A stretch of DNA of 64,000 bases from positions 701,723 to 765,722 of the forward strand of contig KB722745.1 of assembly GCA_000349905.1 (NCBI GenBank). The letters run 5' to 3'. Below the pieces are notes generated by a model. That model was not told where the DNA came from. It ran no database searches and was given only the letters and a program-made list of their open reading frames with translations. This stretch comes from Volvariella volvacea V23. Lineage: Eukaryota; Basidiomycota; Agaricomycetes; Agaricales; Pluteaceae. Below, one piece after another: positions 24,220 to 36,084 of this stretch (its first letter is position 1; each line of letters opens with the position of its first letter). The position numbers and the translations under genes are program-made.

Positions 24220-25776
24220 TGGCGGTATGAGATGACAGTAGAGGGTAGGACTGAGGATTCAGTTGGGGAGCCAGCAGAGGCTTTTGAGTTGGCTTTTAAC
24301 TGGTTTCCTCTGCACAGTTACGGAACTTGAACAGAGATGGCACCGAAGTACAGCAGCGCCCATGCAAGACGAGGAAAGGGTCGTAGGGTGACTTTGTATT
24401 ATCGAGAAGACAACTGATGGTGAGGGTAACACCGCCAAGGTTCTGAGCGCTATCGTGATGCATAGGTGCAAAAGGTAAGAAAATTCTTGTATCCTCGATG
24501 AATATAGTGCTCGAGCAAAACTACTGGCATATTTTCAATAATTAGAGCTCGAGTTATCAAGTCTCAGACCCCAGCTTGAAATTTCAAAGAGCTTTCAAGC
24601 ACCGTCCTAACCATGTTACTTAATGCAGATAAAAAAATGACCCTAAACGCTTAACTTCAGCGCTCAACATATTCCGTTACGTAGGTTCTGGGGCATCCCT
24701 GGACTTGGCCAAGAGTTTGGAGGAATCTGATTCGATGCACAATTGCCACCGCCAGCTGAGCAACAGAAAAAGTCGAGGCAGTCGGGTCTTAAGGCTGGAA
24801 CCTGAGGTGTCGAAACGTAGCGTCGACAATCGCCGGCGCACCGCACTGAACAAATGGAGTAGGTTCGTATTGCATCCATCCGAGTTCCATCCACGGCGGA
24901 TATATCAGTCGAAGGGCAACGGCAGAGCACAGCCTAGCCATTGCATACACAAAGTCCCGTTGCGATACGTGTCAACCCCTTTACGTTCTACTTACCTCTG
25001 AGCGCTGCCCAATAGGTTCGAGAGTTAGGAGTGGCTTCATGAGGTACCACCAACTCTAGGACTCTGCCTATCTATTCACATCAGCGTAGCAAAGCGGAAT
25101 TTTGAGCTTGTTAGATGTAGTCAAAAGAATAATTTTATGTTCGCCATAGAGCGTTTCTTGTTGAACTACAAGGGCCTCGGACCATCCTGTAGCATACCCT
25201 AATCATAAGGAGACTACGGGGGTGAGAATAAAGGGCAATGCGGATCGAATGGTCTCGTTTACTTGTCATGATGACCTCGTAATTTTCCATCGCAGCAACA
25301 CGAATTGGGAATGCAGGCTTGATTTAACAAAATCATGCTGTAGGGGTTGGCGGTAATGGGGCTGTAGCAATTTACGTACATGCTGAAATTCCCCATTTGC
25401 TTTCAGCAATTTTTCAGTTGATGGCGGGTGAGGCTCCTTCCTTGAGCCTGGGCGCTGGGCTTCCGTCCTGAAGACTTCAGTGGTGGAAGCGAGACGCAGA
25501 ATCCCGCACTGCATCACGTGACGATTCAGGGTCTCGTCGCCTGGTTGACCAAGTTCAAGTTACTTTCACCTAAAACGAGCTACATGTGTTGCTATCGACG
25601 TTAAAGAACACAATGAAGCCTGGAAAAGTCAAATTATTACCCACGTTAAATGCGTTGGTCGGGGAGAACGAGCGCGTTGATTTGTTCAACCTTATAGGCG
25701 TCTGGTGATAAACGGACCGGAACATGAACAAACCGGACTGAGCTCTTTCCGAGCTTTATTTTCGACGTTCTCCGTC
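24220..25776. other. 1.5-kb intergenic region, no supported gene
   Basis: Contains promoter sequence for the minus-strand secreted protein on the left and the leader of the fused decarboxylase/hydrolase gene on the right. Short ORFs on both strands, including one Cys-rich one at 24664-24930 on minus, lack signal peptides or partner exons. Confidence 0.45.
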
Positions 25777-27524
25777 ATGTCGCCATCTAACAAGTCATCT
25801 TCAGTCGTTCCGGGGCGATATCCCCCACCGGGGGCGTCACCGATTGCTGATAAAATACGCGCCCGACGTGGGGAACGGGGGCTGACCCCACTTGATGGCA
25901 CGTTATTGCACGTCCCACCTGTAGCTGACGGATGGAATAGTTTGTTAGGGGCCGTAAGAACGGCAGGGAAGCTTCCAGGCGATGTGAGGGAGTTAATGGT
26001 TCGTGATCCTTCCAAGTACCGTGTGACGCATGTATCTGATTATGATTCAAGATTCTCAGAGTGGCTGCTGTGAATAAAGCCGCTTTTGAATGGATTCATC
26101 ACGAGCACGTTGGGCGTACCCATGGATTGACGACACCGCAGTTGTATATCGTTCGCGATACAACCACGCCGCTTCCTCCTTCATCGGGCATCCTTAATCG
26201 TCTGCAAATCGCTGCCCTCGTGTTTGCTGATCAGAGTACCAAAAACGTTACTATTGAGAAGGACACCAGGGGCGAGTTGAAGTCCGCGTTGCAGGAATGG
26301 ATTGAGTCGGGGTCTCTTGGCGATGTGGAGGGTAAGGATGCTGTTATCGATGATCTTTTGGTCGAAGCGGCAGCAGTTGTGGCAACCTATAATATGGTCT
26401 CGAGGTTCTTGGTCAGCCTGGATGTGGCTGGCATGTCTGAGGATCCAGTTCCGTGGCCCGTCAAACGAAGCGAAGTACGTGTCATTTCTGTTTGCTACAT
26501 TCCCCCACTTGCTCTTACTATCGGGTTAACATTTTTGGGTGTGATTCATCCGTATTGACTAGTCTATTGTGCATAGCGATTCATCTCATTTCCGGCCCAT
26601 CAAATCCATGCTGTCAGCCTGATCACATCTCCAACTGCTCCCTGGATAGTGTTAGCCAACTCCCTTCTCACCGATCTAACTATGTGGGACCCGTTAATCC
26701 CTCATCTCCTTAACGCGTCGTACAATATCCTCCTTCATTCCCAAAGAGGTCACGGTCGCTCCACACTGCCAAGTCACGCAGAGGACGGAGAAAGACTAGT
26801 GACCATCCCAGGTCTGGCGGACGATCTAAAGGAACTTATAACGCAACTCATCCCAGCTTCTTCACTTCCTGTGCACTCTGTCATGGGTGTATCACAAGGA
26901 GGAGCAGTGATACTCTCGCTCATCTCTCGATACTCTCATCTCACCAAATCCGTCGTAGTCTGTGACACTGGTCCAAAGACGCCGGCAGGAAACAAACAAG
27001 CCTGGGAGGAACGCATTTCGCTGGCGTTCGGTAACGAACGCAGGCAAGGGAACGAGACGGACTTGGAGTATGCAAAGGGAGTGGGTATGAAGAAGTTGGC
27101 GGATGTGACGGTGTCTCGGTGGTTCGCAGAGGGATCGCCTTGTCACCCGTTTAGTGCGACGGGTGGGACAGCTGGGAACCTCAAGCCGCACTTGTCGGAT
27201 TGGGTGCATAGGATGGTTTCTTCTACGCCTGTGGAAGGGTTTATGGCAGGTGCTCGTGCGTTGGGGGAATATGACACCTTGCAAGAGGGGCTGTTGGAGA
27301 ACGGTAACGTAAAAAAAGTGTTGCTTGTCGCGGGCGAGTTGGATGGGGGAGGTAAAGTGGGAAAGGGGTTAGAGAACTTGCAGAAGGCGTGGAATGAGGC
27401 GAGGAGCGGGAATGGTTTGGAGGGCGTTGAGCATATATTAATCAAGGGATCAGGGCACTTGCCCATGATTGATTGCACGGAGGACTTTGCGAAGGTTGTC
27501 GTGGACTGGCTTGCTAGACCATAA
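25777..27524 (+). CDS. carboxymuconolactone decarboxylase / enol-lactone hydrolase fusion
   Basis: Exons 25777-26002, 26062-26474 and 26577-27524; phases close, giving 528 residues. Residues about 30-210 are an AhpD-like carboxymuconolactone decarboxylase domain (DVRELM, then VNKAAFEWIHHEHVGR across the first intron). Residues about 225-528 are an alpha/beta hydrolase of the 3-oxoadipate enol-lactonase type. Its features are VLANSLLTDLTMWD near the start, RGHGRS, the nucleophile elbow GVSQGG, an acidic GELDGG and the catalytic-His block GSGHLPMID. The hydrolase exon has no in-frame ATG before its first strand, which supports a single fused protein. Expected role: ring-cleavage lactone to 3-oxoadipate, in degradation of protocatechuate-type lignin aromatics. 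Confidence 0.85.
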
Positions 27525-27639
27525 GAGAACCTCGGGGATGTATATTAGAAGTGCCAACATCCATCTTAGGGTGCTACAACATGAGGAAGAAATTATTCTC
27601 CCTCCCCCTATTTTAGACTCCTATGGTTAGCTTCTGTGT

Positions 27640-28195
27640 TCGTTTCTTCGTCATTCCCCGTACCTATATCATGCCAACCTACCTCTGGAGCTAATCACCA
27701 AAATCGTCAACCGTTTAAAAGGCGAAACTCAAGCTCTGATAGCTTGCGGTATTATCTCTCATGCATATCGCTCAATCACAGATCGATACTTGCTTCATCG
27801 TCTTGTCATCTTCCTCTATAATCTCTCACCTCACGATGTTCAATTCCTTGCCGATCTCCAATTTCTTGTAAAAATTTGGTAGGGGACTGTTCCGCCGAGC
27901 GTGGTACTTCTAATAGGGCTAAAGTGCTTCTTGAATGCTGTCGCCCAACGATCACCCATTTTCCACTGTTCGAAAGCCATCACTTCCGTTTGGAGTACTT
28001 GCGTCGATGTGCTTCTCTCTTGTTTCTCTGTCTCTCATCGACGTTGCGTTTATGCTGGCAAAAGATGAATCCGGATTAGTCTCGTGCATTCCTATCAAAT
28101 ACCTTGGTCCCATTGTGTCTATTGGCAACGAAGATCAAGACACTATCTGGCGTACAACTTTCTTCGCACTCTTCTTGCCCGTAGGGTCTTAGTCG
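27640..28195 (+). pseudogene. F-box family copy 1, fragmentary
   Basis: Contains an F-box-like start (LPLELITKIVNRLKGE), the helix ALIACGIISHAYRSITDRYL, and then out-of-frame remnants of the block RPTITHFPLFESH and the segment ending near IPIKYLGP. The pieces lie in the same order as in the intact copy at 30219-31522 but in different frames with stops, and the last third of the gene is missing. First unit of a three-copy tandem array. Confidence 0.6.
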
Positions 28196-28549
28196 TCTGG
28201 AGGCACTTGCATTTACAGCTTTGGATCGTCGTGCACACTGGTTGACCCTAATAGCTATAAATAGCCTATACTCATCAGTAAACCAACACCCGTATTTCGG
28301 ACGTTGCATGGCTGTTAGTATCTTGGTCACTGGCCTTGCACGTGACCCTTTTCAAGGCTTTGGGATCGTAATTCTAACACAGCAGGAAGAAAAGAATATT
28401 TGGAGAGAAACCAGGTCAAAAGCAGGTGTAAACCATGAATTATGACCCGTTTTTCAATTCAGTTGACAAAACATTTAATGTGTTTTCCTGATTGTTTGGC
28501 CTGGTTCTGAGAAAACCAGCCTGATTTTCCTGCTGTGTAATGCCACCAT

Positions 28550-29804
28550 GCCTGAGCTACCCTCATAACAATCATCGGCCACCTGAAATACGAGAGCAAA
28601 GCTTTGAAGGCCTGCAGCCTAGTCTCTCATGCTTTTTATTCCATCACAGAACAATACTTCCATCGTCGTCTCGTCATTCCCTTCACTGATCCAAGGCTCT
28701 CGAAACCCTCGCCGGTCGACCAATTGCTCACTCATCTCCATAATCACCACAACATCGCTTTTCGGTTTTTAAATCTCTTTCTCTCAAACTCCTGAACGCC
28801 AAGTAATTTCGATTGGTCACTTTTACTCGATGTGCTCCGGCCCTTGGATGGTCTCGTTCGCATCGATATTTTTTACTTGTGGGACTGGAATCTGTACGTC
28901 AATCGCAATACTAGAATCGAGATTCTTCGGGGGTGCTGTCGTCCCACCATCACCCATCTTTCACTCTCAGCAAGTCATAGCTTCCCTTCGAATGATTTAC
29001 ATCGATATATCTCCCTCGTCTCCCTATCTCTCGTGGACTCTGCCTTCATACCTCGCATGGGAGAACCAGCCCCACCATCACGTCTCCCCATCAAATCACT
29101 TTATCTGAGCCCTTTTTCTTTCCCTTTTGAATACGACGATCCGGACGCTGTATCTGGAGTACATCTTCTTTTCCATCCTTCTTGCCCATGGGAAATTAGT
29201 CACCTCCAGGAATTTGCATTTTGCGCGAATGAGTAAGATCAATACGAGGAACTTATGTCCATTATGAGGCGCCTCCCTAATCCCGAATCCATCACCACTT
29301 TTGCAGTCCAAGTACCACGTACTAGTTGTGAGTGTAGCACTTGTCTTGCTGATCATGCACTTATCAGTAACTTCTCTAGTCGGAGAAGAGATCGCATATC
29401 CGGTTGACATGGCCTCGCTATCTCAACTGACCTGTTTAACGCTTAGGATAGCAGAGCATACACCTGTCGGATCAACTTGTATTCCCTGGCTAATCGCTCA
29501 GTTAGGCACAATTCCACAAGCCAATCAAGTATCTGAATTTCACCTTTGGGTCGCGGTCTATCAGACGAGTATGGAAAATATCCTCAAGTTGAATTGGGGT
29601 ATGCTGGACGATTGCTTAGCGGAGGAACGATTCAATAATCTGCGGGACGTGTATCTCAAAGTTCACCCCAATTACCGTTTGATGAGCCACAAGTTGAAGG
29701 AAAAGGGCATCGTGCAGATGTTTCAAAGCGAATTGAGAAATACCAGAGAAAAGAAGGCTTTGTGGGTTGATATATCGGAGACAAAATGTGAGTTCACTGT
29801 TTAA
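28550..29804 (+). pseudogene. F-box family copy 2, degenerate
   Basis: Nearly full length relative to the intact copy at 30219-31522, but broken. The start region has a stop and frame change around 28553-28580. The frame is lost again after 28795 (NLFLSNS then stop). A TAA follows FAFCANE at 29234. The remainder (29301-29804) retains the C-terminal third, including LHLWV-like FHLWVAV, MLDDCLAEERFNNLRDV and VDISETKC. Conserved blocks (LVSHAFYSITEQYFHRRLVI, CCRPTITHLSLS) leave no doubt about family membership. Confidence 0.7.
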
Positions 29805-30218
29805 TTGAGCGTTCAACTAACATGGCTAGGGGGGTACTTAAATGAAGATTTCCCAAGTCTTATACGTTGAATCTGTTTATGTCGATATAATTAGGGGTGG
29901 GAAGCATGCCTGATTCTTTATTGTGTAAAAGAAAGAAGAGGTATTGGCTGTATCATTTTTCTTCGGGTAGTTGATACGCATAACGGTGTATTTTTTGACG
30001 CAACCCAGAGAATGCCTAGTGGAAATGGTATCAACGAGCTTACTTCAAGGCATACCCGCCTAATTAAAACTGAATATAAAAACGGCCTACCTGGTATAAA
30101 TTGGCTTCTTGGATACGCGCTTCAGTTTGGCTTTAATTCGTTGTGCTTTGTCACATGACTTAGCCACCCATTCACGACCGTGGTCACTGGCAAGCATTGG
30201 CATAGGAGCTGTAGTACT

Positions 30219-31522
30219 ATGCCTACCAATCTGCCCTTTGAGCTCACCAAGGCAATTATCGGCCATCTAGAGTACGAAACCGATGCCCTCATGGCTTGCC
30301 GCCTGACTTCTCGGACATTTTATTCAATTGCAGAGACATACCACCTCCACCACCTTGTTATTCCTTTCGACGACCCCAGTTTCTCGGAATCGTCGCCAAT
30401 AGTCAAGTTGCTTACCGATATACGAAATCACCCACAGCATCGCTTATCGCTCTACCAATCGTTGTCTCTCAGGCTTATCAAAGCTAGGTGCCCTTTCGAC
30501 CAAGCACTGTTATTAGACGTGCTTCGATCCCTGGTTGGCCTCGTTCACATCAGTATCTCGTATGATAAGAATTGGAGTGCCTACAACGAGGATGAAACTA
30601 CGAGCAGCTTTACTCGAGAGATTTTTCGCGAATGTTGCCGACCAACGATTACTCGCCTCTCACTTTCTGGAAATCTTCTCCCCTCAGACGACTTGCAGCG
30701 GTGCACCTCCCTCGTCTCCCTATCACTCAAGGACTCCGCGTTCATACTACCAAAGGAACCACCCACCTCACGCATCCCTATTAAATCGTTTTATGTGGGC
30801 CCATTTACAGTGACTATGAGCGAGGGCACCACGCCCGGTGTATTTTTTCACCGGTACTCTTCTTGCCCTTGGGATTTGTGTAATCTGGAGGCATTCGCTT
30901 TTCTTGCCCAGGATGATATAGACTACAGGGTTTCTATGGCCATTACCCGATACAAATCTAACCCTTGCACTATCGCCACACTTGCTGTTGAGATTCCGCA
31001 ACGTGAGTGCCAATGTCAGACGAGGATCATAATACTGACTCTCGTACAAATGTGTCCTCCTTGTCAGACGAATTGGGAAATACTCCATCGATCTATCTGG
31101 GTTCGCTACCTCGCCTAGCTCGCCTGGCGTTCAGAATAGAGGAGCGCTTAGCCTCGCAGAACAGTTGTCTCTTCTGGCTGGTCAAGCAGTTACGCACTGT
31201 CCATCAAGCCAATCAACTTTCGGAACTCCATCTGTGGGTTACAATTCACGAGCCGACTATAGCAGGAGTTCAGAAATCTAGGTGGTGTATGCTGGACGAT
31301 TGCTTGATGGAGGACCGGTTTAATAGTTTGAGAGATGTGCGTATTGGAGTCAGACTGGACTATAAGTCCTCGTCTGAAGAGAAATTGGAGCATAACGAGG
31401 TCGTTGGAGTGCTTCGAGCTGGGCTAAGGAAAACTGATGATCAGAAATTGTTGAGGATTGACGTATCCGAGACAAGGTGTAAGCAAGCTTTCTTCGGTGC
31501 CTGGACTAATGTTGGTGAATAA
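30219..31522 (+). CDS. F-box-like protein, intact copy of tandem array
   Basis: Two exons: 30219-31002 and 31068-31522, phase closes, 412 residues. The start at 30219 is chosen because the F-box-like helix LPFELTKAIIGHLEYE follows at once and the paralogues begin equivalently. Features: TSRTFYSIAETYHLHHLVI, the leucine-rich middle (RPTITRLSLSGN, TSLVSLSLKDSAF), and a C-terminal region with LSELHLWV and MLDDCLMEDRFNSLRDV. Candidate TATA elements lie near 30074 and 30095. Two broken copies precede it in the same orientation. Presumed SCF substrate receptor; target unknown. Confidence 0.7.
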
Positions 31523-31843
31523 CACGCTGTCATTAGGGAAATCCTTGGAAGAAGAGTTCCTAGCTCTTGTTCGATGAAATCGCTCACGGACGCGGTATAT
31601 CTAGAATCAGAAGCAAGGCAGGAAATTTTTCATTATGTTCGGATTTCAATTTCTTGACGCAGTGTGCTTGGCCTGTGTATTCACCACCCCGTACATATAC
31701 ATGAGGAAATTCCAATATTATGGTTGCATGCGCCGAAGAGCGGCACCACCTCGATCTAGTGGTAGCTGGCCTCCCACGCTGAGTTCGATGGTCCGTGTAC
31801 ATCGACAAGCTGAAAGCTGACTATTACCTCCACCTGCGCAGCT

Positions 31844-32755
31844 ATGAGGCAGCCACGGCTCCCGAGAGAGCTGGAAAGGCTTATATTTGATATAAGCGCT
31901 CGCAACTCCGATCCCGAGGACATCCAAACACTAATGGACGTGTCACCCCGTGTACATGTTTGGTGAGTCCAGATTTTCTGTTTGCTAAGGAGGTCTGATG
32001 TCCGTTCCTTACACTAGGCTGAAGCCGATCTTTCGCGAGATCGTAATCTATATGGAGGCTGACGATCGCTGGGGTTCTTACCCCACGGACAAGGAAGCGC
32101 AGTATGTCAAGCACCTTCTCCTTCCACATGAGATCACTGGAATGGACGTCGGAGAATTCCTCTCCCAATATCCAAATATACAGAGCCTTGCGATGTGGGT
32201 TATTTGGCCTACTGATGGAGTGCTGTCGTACTTCAACTCCTCCGCATTCGCCAATACTATTCTCCGTAACCCTTTCCGACGCCTGGCCATCAATCTCGTA
32301 GACCTATTCGCCGAACAGGAGAAGATCGATTTTAACCACGAGGTGTTCAAGCACCTTACCCACTTGGAGGTGTTTGGCCAGTTGGATGCTGTCTGGGAGA
32401 AGGGAAATAACTTTGTGTGTTTGAAGGAATTGAGATACCTAGCTTTCAGGGGGATGTTCCTGAATTGATAATAATCAAGGTTTTAGCAGAATGTGAGAAG
32501 TTGGAGGTATTGGTGCTTGTTCCACACCATTCTGAGGAGGAAGCATTAAGAAGTCGGGTGCCAAAGAAGACGCTAAGGCGGGCCACGGGAAAGAAGGTCC
32601 TGGAGGATAGGGTTGTGTTTGTGGAGGGGGCGGCTAGGCTTGATTGGTCGATAGAAAATTGGTATCAAGGTATGAGGGGTGGGGAGGGCTATTGGGTAAG
32701 AAGCCAGAAAATCATTGAGGAGCGACGGTTGGGAAGGGATGTGGGAACCGTGTAA
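31844..32755 (+). CDS. unknown tandem-family protein, copy 1 (possible 1-nt frameshift)
   Basis: Exon 31844-31962 encodes LPRELERLIFDISARNS, exon 32018 onward encodes WLKPIFREIVIY. The open frame then runs through LSYFNSSAFANTIL and FNHEVFKHLTHLEV to LRYLAFRG, where it stops at 32468. The family continues in the next frame with DVPELIIIKVLAECEKLEVL to the stop at 32755 (RWSIENWYQG-type block). The switch coincides with a run of five G at 32449-32453; one additional G would join the frames. Four tandem copies of this family lie between 31.8 and 35.6 kb. The N-terminal LP-LER-IFxxAA pattern resembles an F-box-like helix. Function unknown. Confidence 0.6.
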
Positions 32756-32819
32756 AAGATAGCGATGGAATGCTGACGAAATAATATGGTTCATTCTGGC
32801 TGCGTGATGATCGTGTCAA

Positions 32820-33308
32820 TCTGGCGAGCTAGACTTTACGTGGGAGAAGGGGAACAACTTTGGATGTTGAAAGGAGCTGAAATGTTTGGCTTTTGTGCCG
32901 GTAAGAGACGTTCCAACGGAGTTACTTAGTAAGGTGTTGGAGGGATGCAAAAAGTTGGAGTTGCTGGCGCTTTGTTCACCAGGCTCCAAGACAGGGAGAA
33001 TTATGGGCAACCGAGTACCACGGACGATAAGAAGGCGTTCAACAGGGAAGGAGATGAAGGAAGATAGGGTCATTATCGTGAGTGGTACGACTAAGTTCGA
33101 ACTGGCGATTGAGGATTGGTATCTAGGTGCTCGAGGGAGGGAAGACTTTTGGAATGGTGGACGAAAAATTCTTGAACAGATACAATTACAAAAAAAGGAT
33201 ACAAAAAGAGAGAAGGGGATAGAGTGTACACTAATTGGAATGTCGGACTTGATGATTACCGTGGAGCTGGAATTTTGGAGAATTCATTGTGATCCCATAC
33301 CATCTTAG
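32820..33308 (+). pseudogene. unknown tandem-family, copy 2 (3' fragment)
   Basis: Only the last third is present. It begins at the equivalent of WEKGNNF near 32840, has an in-frame stop, then runs open from KCLAFVPVRDVPTELLSKVL through NRVPRTIRRRSTGKEMKEDR and a block ending in WYLGARGREDFWNGG to a stop at 33306-33308. It aligns with the 3' end of the preceding copy, consistent with an unequal-crossover duplicate lacking its 5' exons. Confidence 0.6.
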
Positions 33309-33737
33309 CGTCGCCTAACGCTGTTCCGCATCAATACTCCAATAGCATGTCAGCGTGTTAGCACATTCCTGTGGTGCAGATACAAGTTGGTTGATTCACT
33401 GCTTACCTGTCTCGCTGGGACTTGAGAAATATCCCAGAAATTTATTAGCCATTTGTAGATACGTCTGGCTACCCATGGAGTACACGCCACCTTGTAGCAC
33501 ATGGTGGTATTTGCGCAAGACATTCGGAGACGGGAGAGGTGCAGCGGTGCAGCTCATGTGGTAGTCCTACAGTGGTAGAGATATTGTTTGTCTGCCAGTG
33601 GGACGTCAGGTCACTCCGGGGTTGTCACAAGCCCATGACACGGCGATCGCGCCTCGCCGCGCCAAGTTACAATAGCAAAATAGCAACATACCACCAACAC
33701 CACCTTCAGGACCCTGCAAGGATTCTCAAGTCTCCTA

Positions 33738-34500
33738 ATGGAAGTACGCTTGCAACCCAGACTCCCCACAGACCTAGAGAGAGCCATATTTGAGGTGGCT
33801 GCCCAGAGCGCGAAGGATCGAATACCCAGCTTAATGCTGGTTGCTTACCGAGTACACGCGTGGTACGTATTTGCCCGCTCTGCTTGAACGTCCTGGAACC
33901 ATGCCATGGATTATAATCTTTAGCACGCCGTAATAACCAATATAGTGTGAATATTGCCCTAATAAACGACTAAGCTAGCCTAATATTCGCGATTATAAAC
34001 CCCTTATATGAAATATTAGCGCTGATATTCTATATAAGGGATGTTAGCGTCTGCACGGTTCATTGGCGGCCTTACAGATACACAATTCATGTCCGCTCGC
34101 GCGCTTCAAAATACTATCCTCGTAACCTCTAGGGTAGAACCTATCCTGTATGAAATTGTCATCGACGGCAATAGCCGCAACTATCCATCCGGCCCACAAA
34201 TGCAATACGTCAAACACCTCCTCGCCGCCAACACCAATAGTAGCTCGGATGTGCTAATGGGCTTTATTTCGTGATGCCCCAGTATACAGAATCTTGGTAT
34301 ATGGTCCAACGTATCTGGAGAACGCGTGCTATCGTATTTCAACTCGCACACGTCCTATCTGCATGCACCCCTCTTGCGACTCAGTATTTTTTCTCATTTC
34401 TTTTCATATAGGAAGATTGATTTTAATAATGAAATGTTTAAACATCTCACGCATCTGGAGGTTTTGGGCAGTCTAGATAGGGTAACTACGCAACAATTAC
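33738..34500 (+). pseudogene. unknown tandem-family, copy 3 (disrupted)
   Basis: First exon LPTDLERAIFEVAAQSAKDR starts near 33738. The equivalent second exon begins near 34133 (VEPILYEIVIDGNS) and stops at 34274; further pieces (LSYFNSHTSYLHAPLL, FNNEMFKHLTHLEVLGSLD) follow in another frame. The gap between exons is about 260 bp rather than the usual 55 bp because of an AT-rich insertion (33930-34045) containing a 40-bp palindrome. No C-terminal third is recognisable before the next copy starts. Confidence 0.6.
34001..34040. repeat. 40-bp imperfect palindrome in AT-rich insertion
   Basis: Arms 34001-34020 and 34021-34040 are inverted complements at 17 of 20 positions with no spacer, starting CCCTTATAT and ending ATATAAGGG. 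A smaller inverted repeat (CAATAT...ATATTG, 33938-33956) lies in the same AT-rich stretch. This looks like a MITE-type or hairpin insertion within the intron of a decaying gene copy. Confidence 0.65.
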
Positions 34501-34549
34501 CCAACGACCTCGTGTGTAACACCAACACCATCATAGTTCTCCCATACAT

Positions 34550-35624
34550 GAAAGTAGGACCGCCCGGGCCCCGATTCCCACAAGATTTGGAGCGTACTAT
34601 ATTCGAAATGGCTGCCCGCCGACGCAGAAGAGCCATTCCTGTATTGATGCGTGTGGCTCGCCGGGTCCAAGCTTGGTGAGCCATCGCCTTTCGTTCTCCT
34701 CCAAATCCGTTTGGCTGCTTGGGTACTGCTCACTATGTCGTTGCTAATATTGACCCTCACAGATTGGAACCTATCCTTTACGAAATCCTAGTCATACCAG
34801 ACATGACACAGCGCAACCGCTACTGCGATGGCTTAGACGCCACGTATCTTTATACTTATACTAGGTCCCGTTACCGCTATCCACCTGGCAAGTTACTCGT
34901 GTATTGATGGACGTTTGCACGTTCGAGTCAGCATGGAAAGCCCTTATCCCTCAATGCCACAACCTACGGGAAGTCACGATCTGGGCTGAACCCCCGCCAT
35001 CGACAACATTATCAGACTGACCTCAATAGTCCGTTCGCCATTGCGCAGGATACCCTCTAGTGGCCTTGTTCGCCTCAGCGCATTGCTATTACAATTTTTT
35101 CCAAACAGACAGGTTGACTTCAACCACGACGTCTTGAAAGATCTTACGCGCTTGTACGTTCTGGAGAAGCAAAGTATGGGAGAAGCAAAGTATGCAAGCA
35201 CAGTGGGTGGAGGGAAATAATTTTGCGTCCCTGAAGAAACTACGATATTTGGCATTCACTTGGCCTGCCTTAACGCCAGTGTTATCTCAGGTTGCTCATC
35301 AATGTTTGGAAGAATGCGAACATTTAACCATGCTGCTTCTCTAGGGTGATGGATGGCAGGATATAGAATACGAATTGCCGAAGAGGAAGGTCACCTTTGG
35401 AGGGAGGGTGGAGGAAATTGTTGAAGATGCAGCCTGGGTGGTGGAATGACTTGTTTACGAGTGCATGCGGACGCGACGATATTTGGACAAGAGGAGAGAA
35501 AATTATCGAACGAAGGCGATGGAGAAGGGAAGTGGAAGCAAGTTGTTGGGACCCTTTATCAACCTCAGATTTATATATGGATTTTGACGAGTGGTTCTCT
35601 GCGATGGCAAAAGCTGTAGAGTAG
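34550..35624 (+). pseudogene. unknown tandem-family, copy 4 (disrupted)
   Basis: Begins near 34550 with PRFPQDLERTIFEMAARRRR and RVAR-RVQAW. An intron of about 85 bp leads to LEPILYEILV, after which frames are lost. Later pieces include a VDFNHDVLKDLTRLYVL block near 35112, WVEGNNFASLKKLRYLAF near 35205 and a stop after the LLL at 35344. Shifted remnants of the final block (VEE/IVEDAAWVVE, RTRRYLDKRRENYR) run to about 35620. Same orientation as the other copies. Confidence 0.55.
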
Positions 35625-36084
35625 TTCTTGGACAGATCGCAGTCGTTTTTATAGATCTAGTTCTTTGGCTTGACATGCAGGAATGCAACCCTCCCAAGAG
35701 AGTTTGGTATCAGGTGTTCCGAGTGTTCGTTAGGTTCGATAATTATCGAACACTTTCAACCACGTCCAGTTGTGGGGGATGGAAAACGCTGTGTTACACT
35801 GGTGGTACACATGACACCGATTGATAGTGAAAGCAAGTGTGTCCGAACGAAAGTAATAAAGAAAACCGTAATGGGATACGTGAAATGCATGAGTAAGAAT
35901 TAAAGGTAACTCTCAGGAGTGGATGGATAATTAGAGGGGGGTAGAAAAAAAGGTGAACAGTCTCGCTGTCCGTAGACAACCTACTAGAGGCAGTGACTCG
36001 TTATTAGAAATCACATTGAACGCATAATGAATCGTAATAAGATGGAGGGGGGAGGCTGACGGGTACCGGCATCACGAAATACAT

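Noticed and set aside
24664..24930. Cys-rich minus-strand ORF that might be a small secreted protein
   Set aside because: No signal peptide in frame, no upstream exon with one, no repeated Cys pattern I recognise, and no paralogue in the window.
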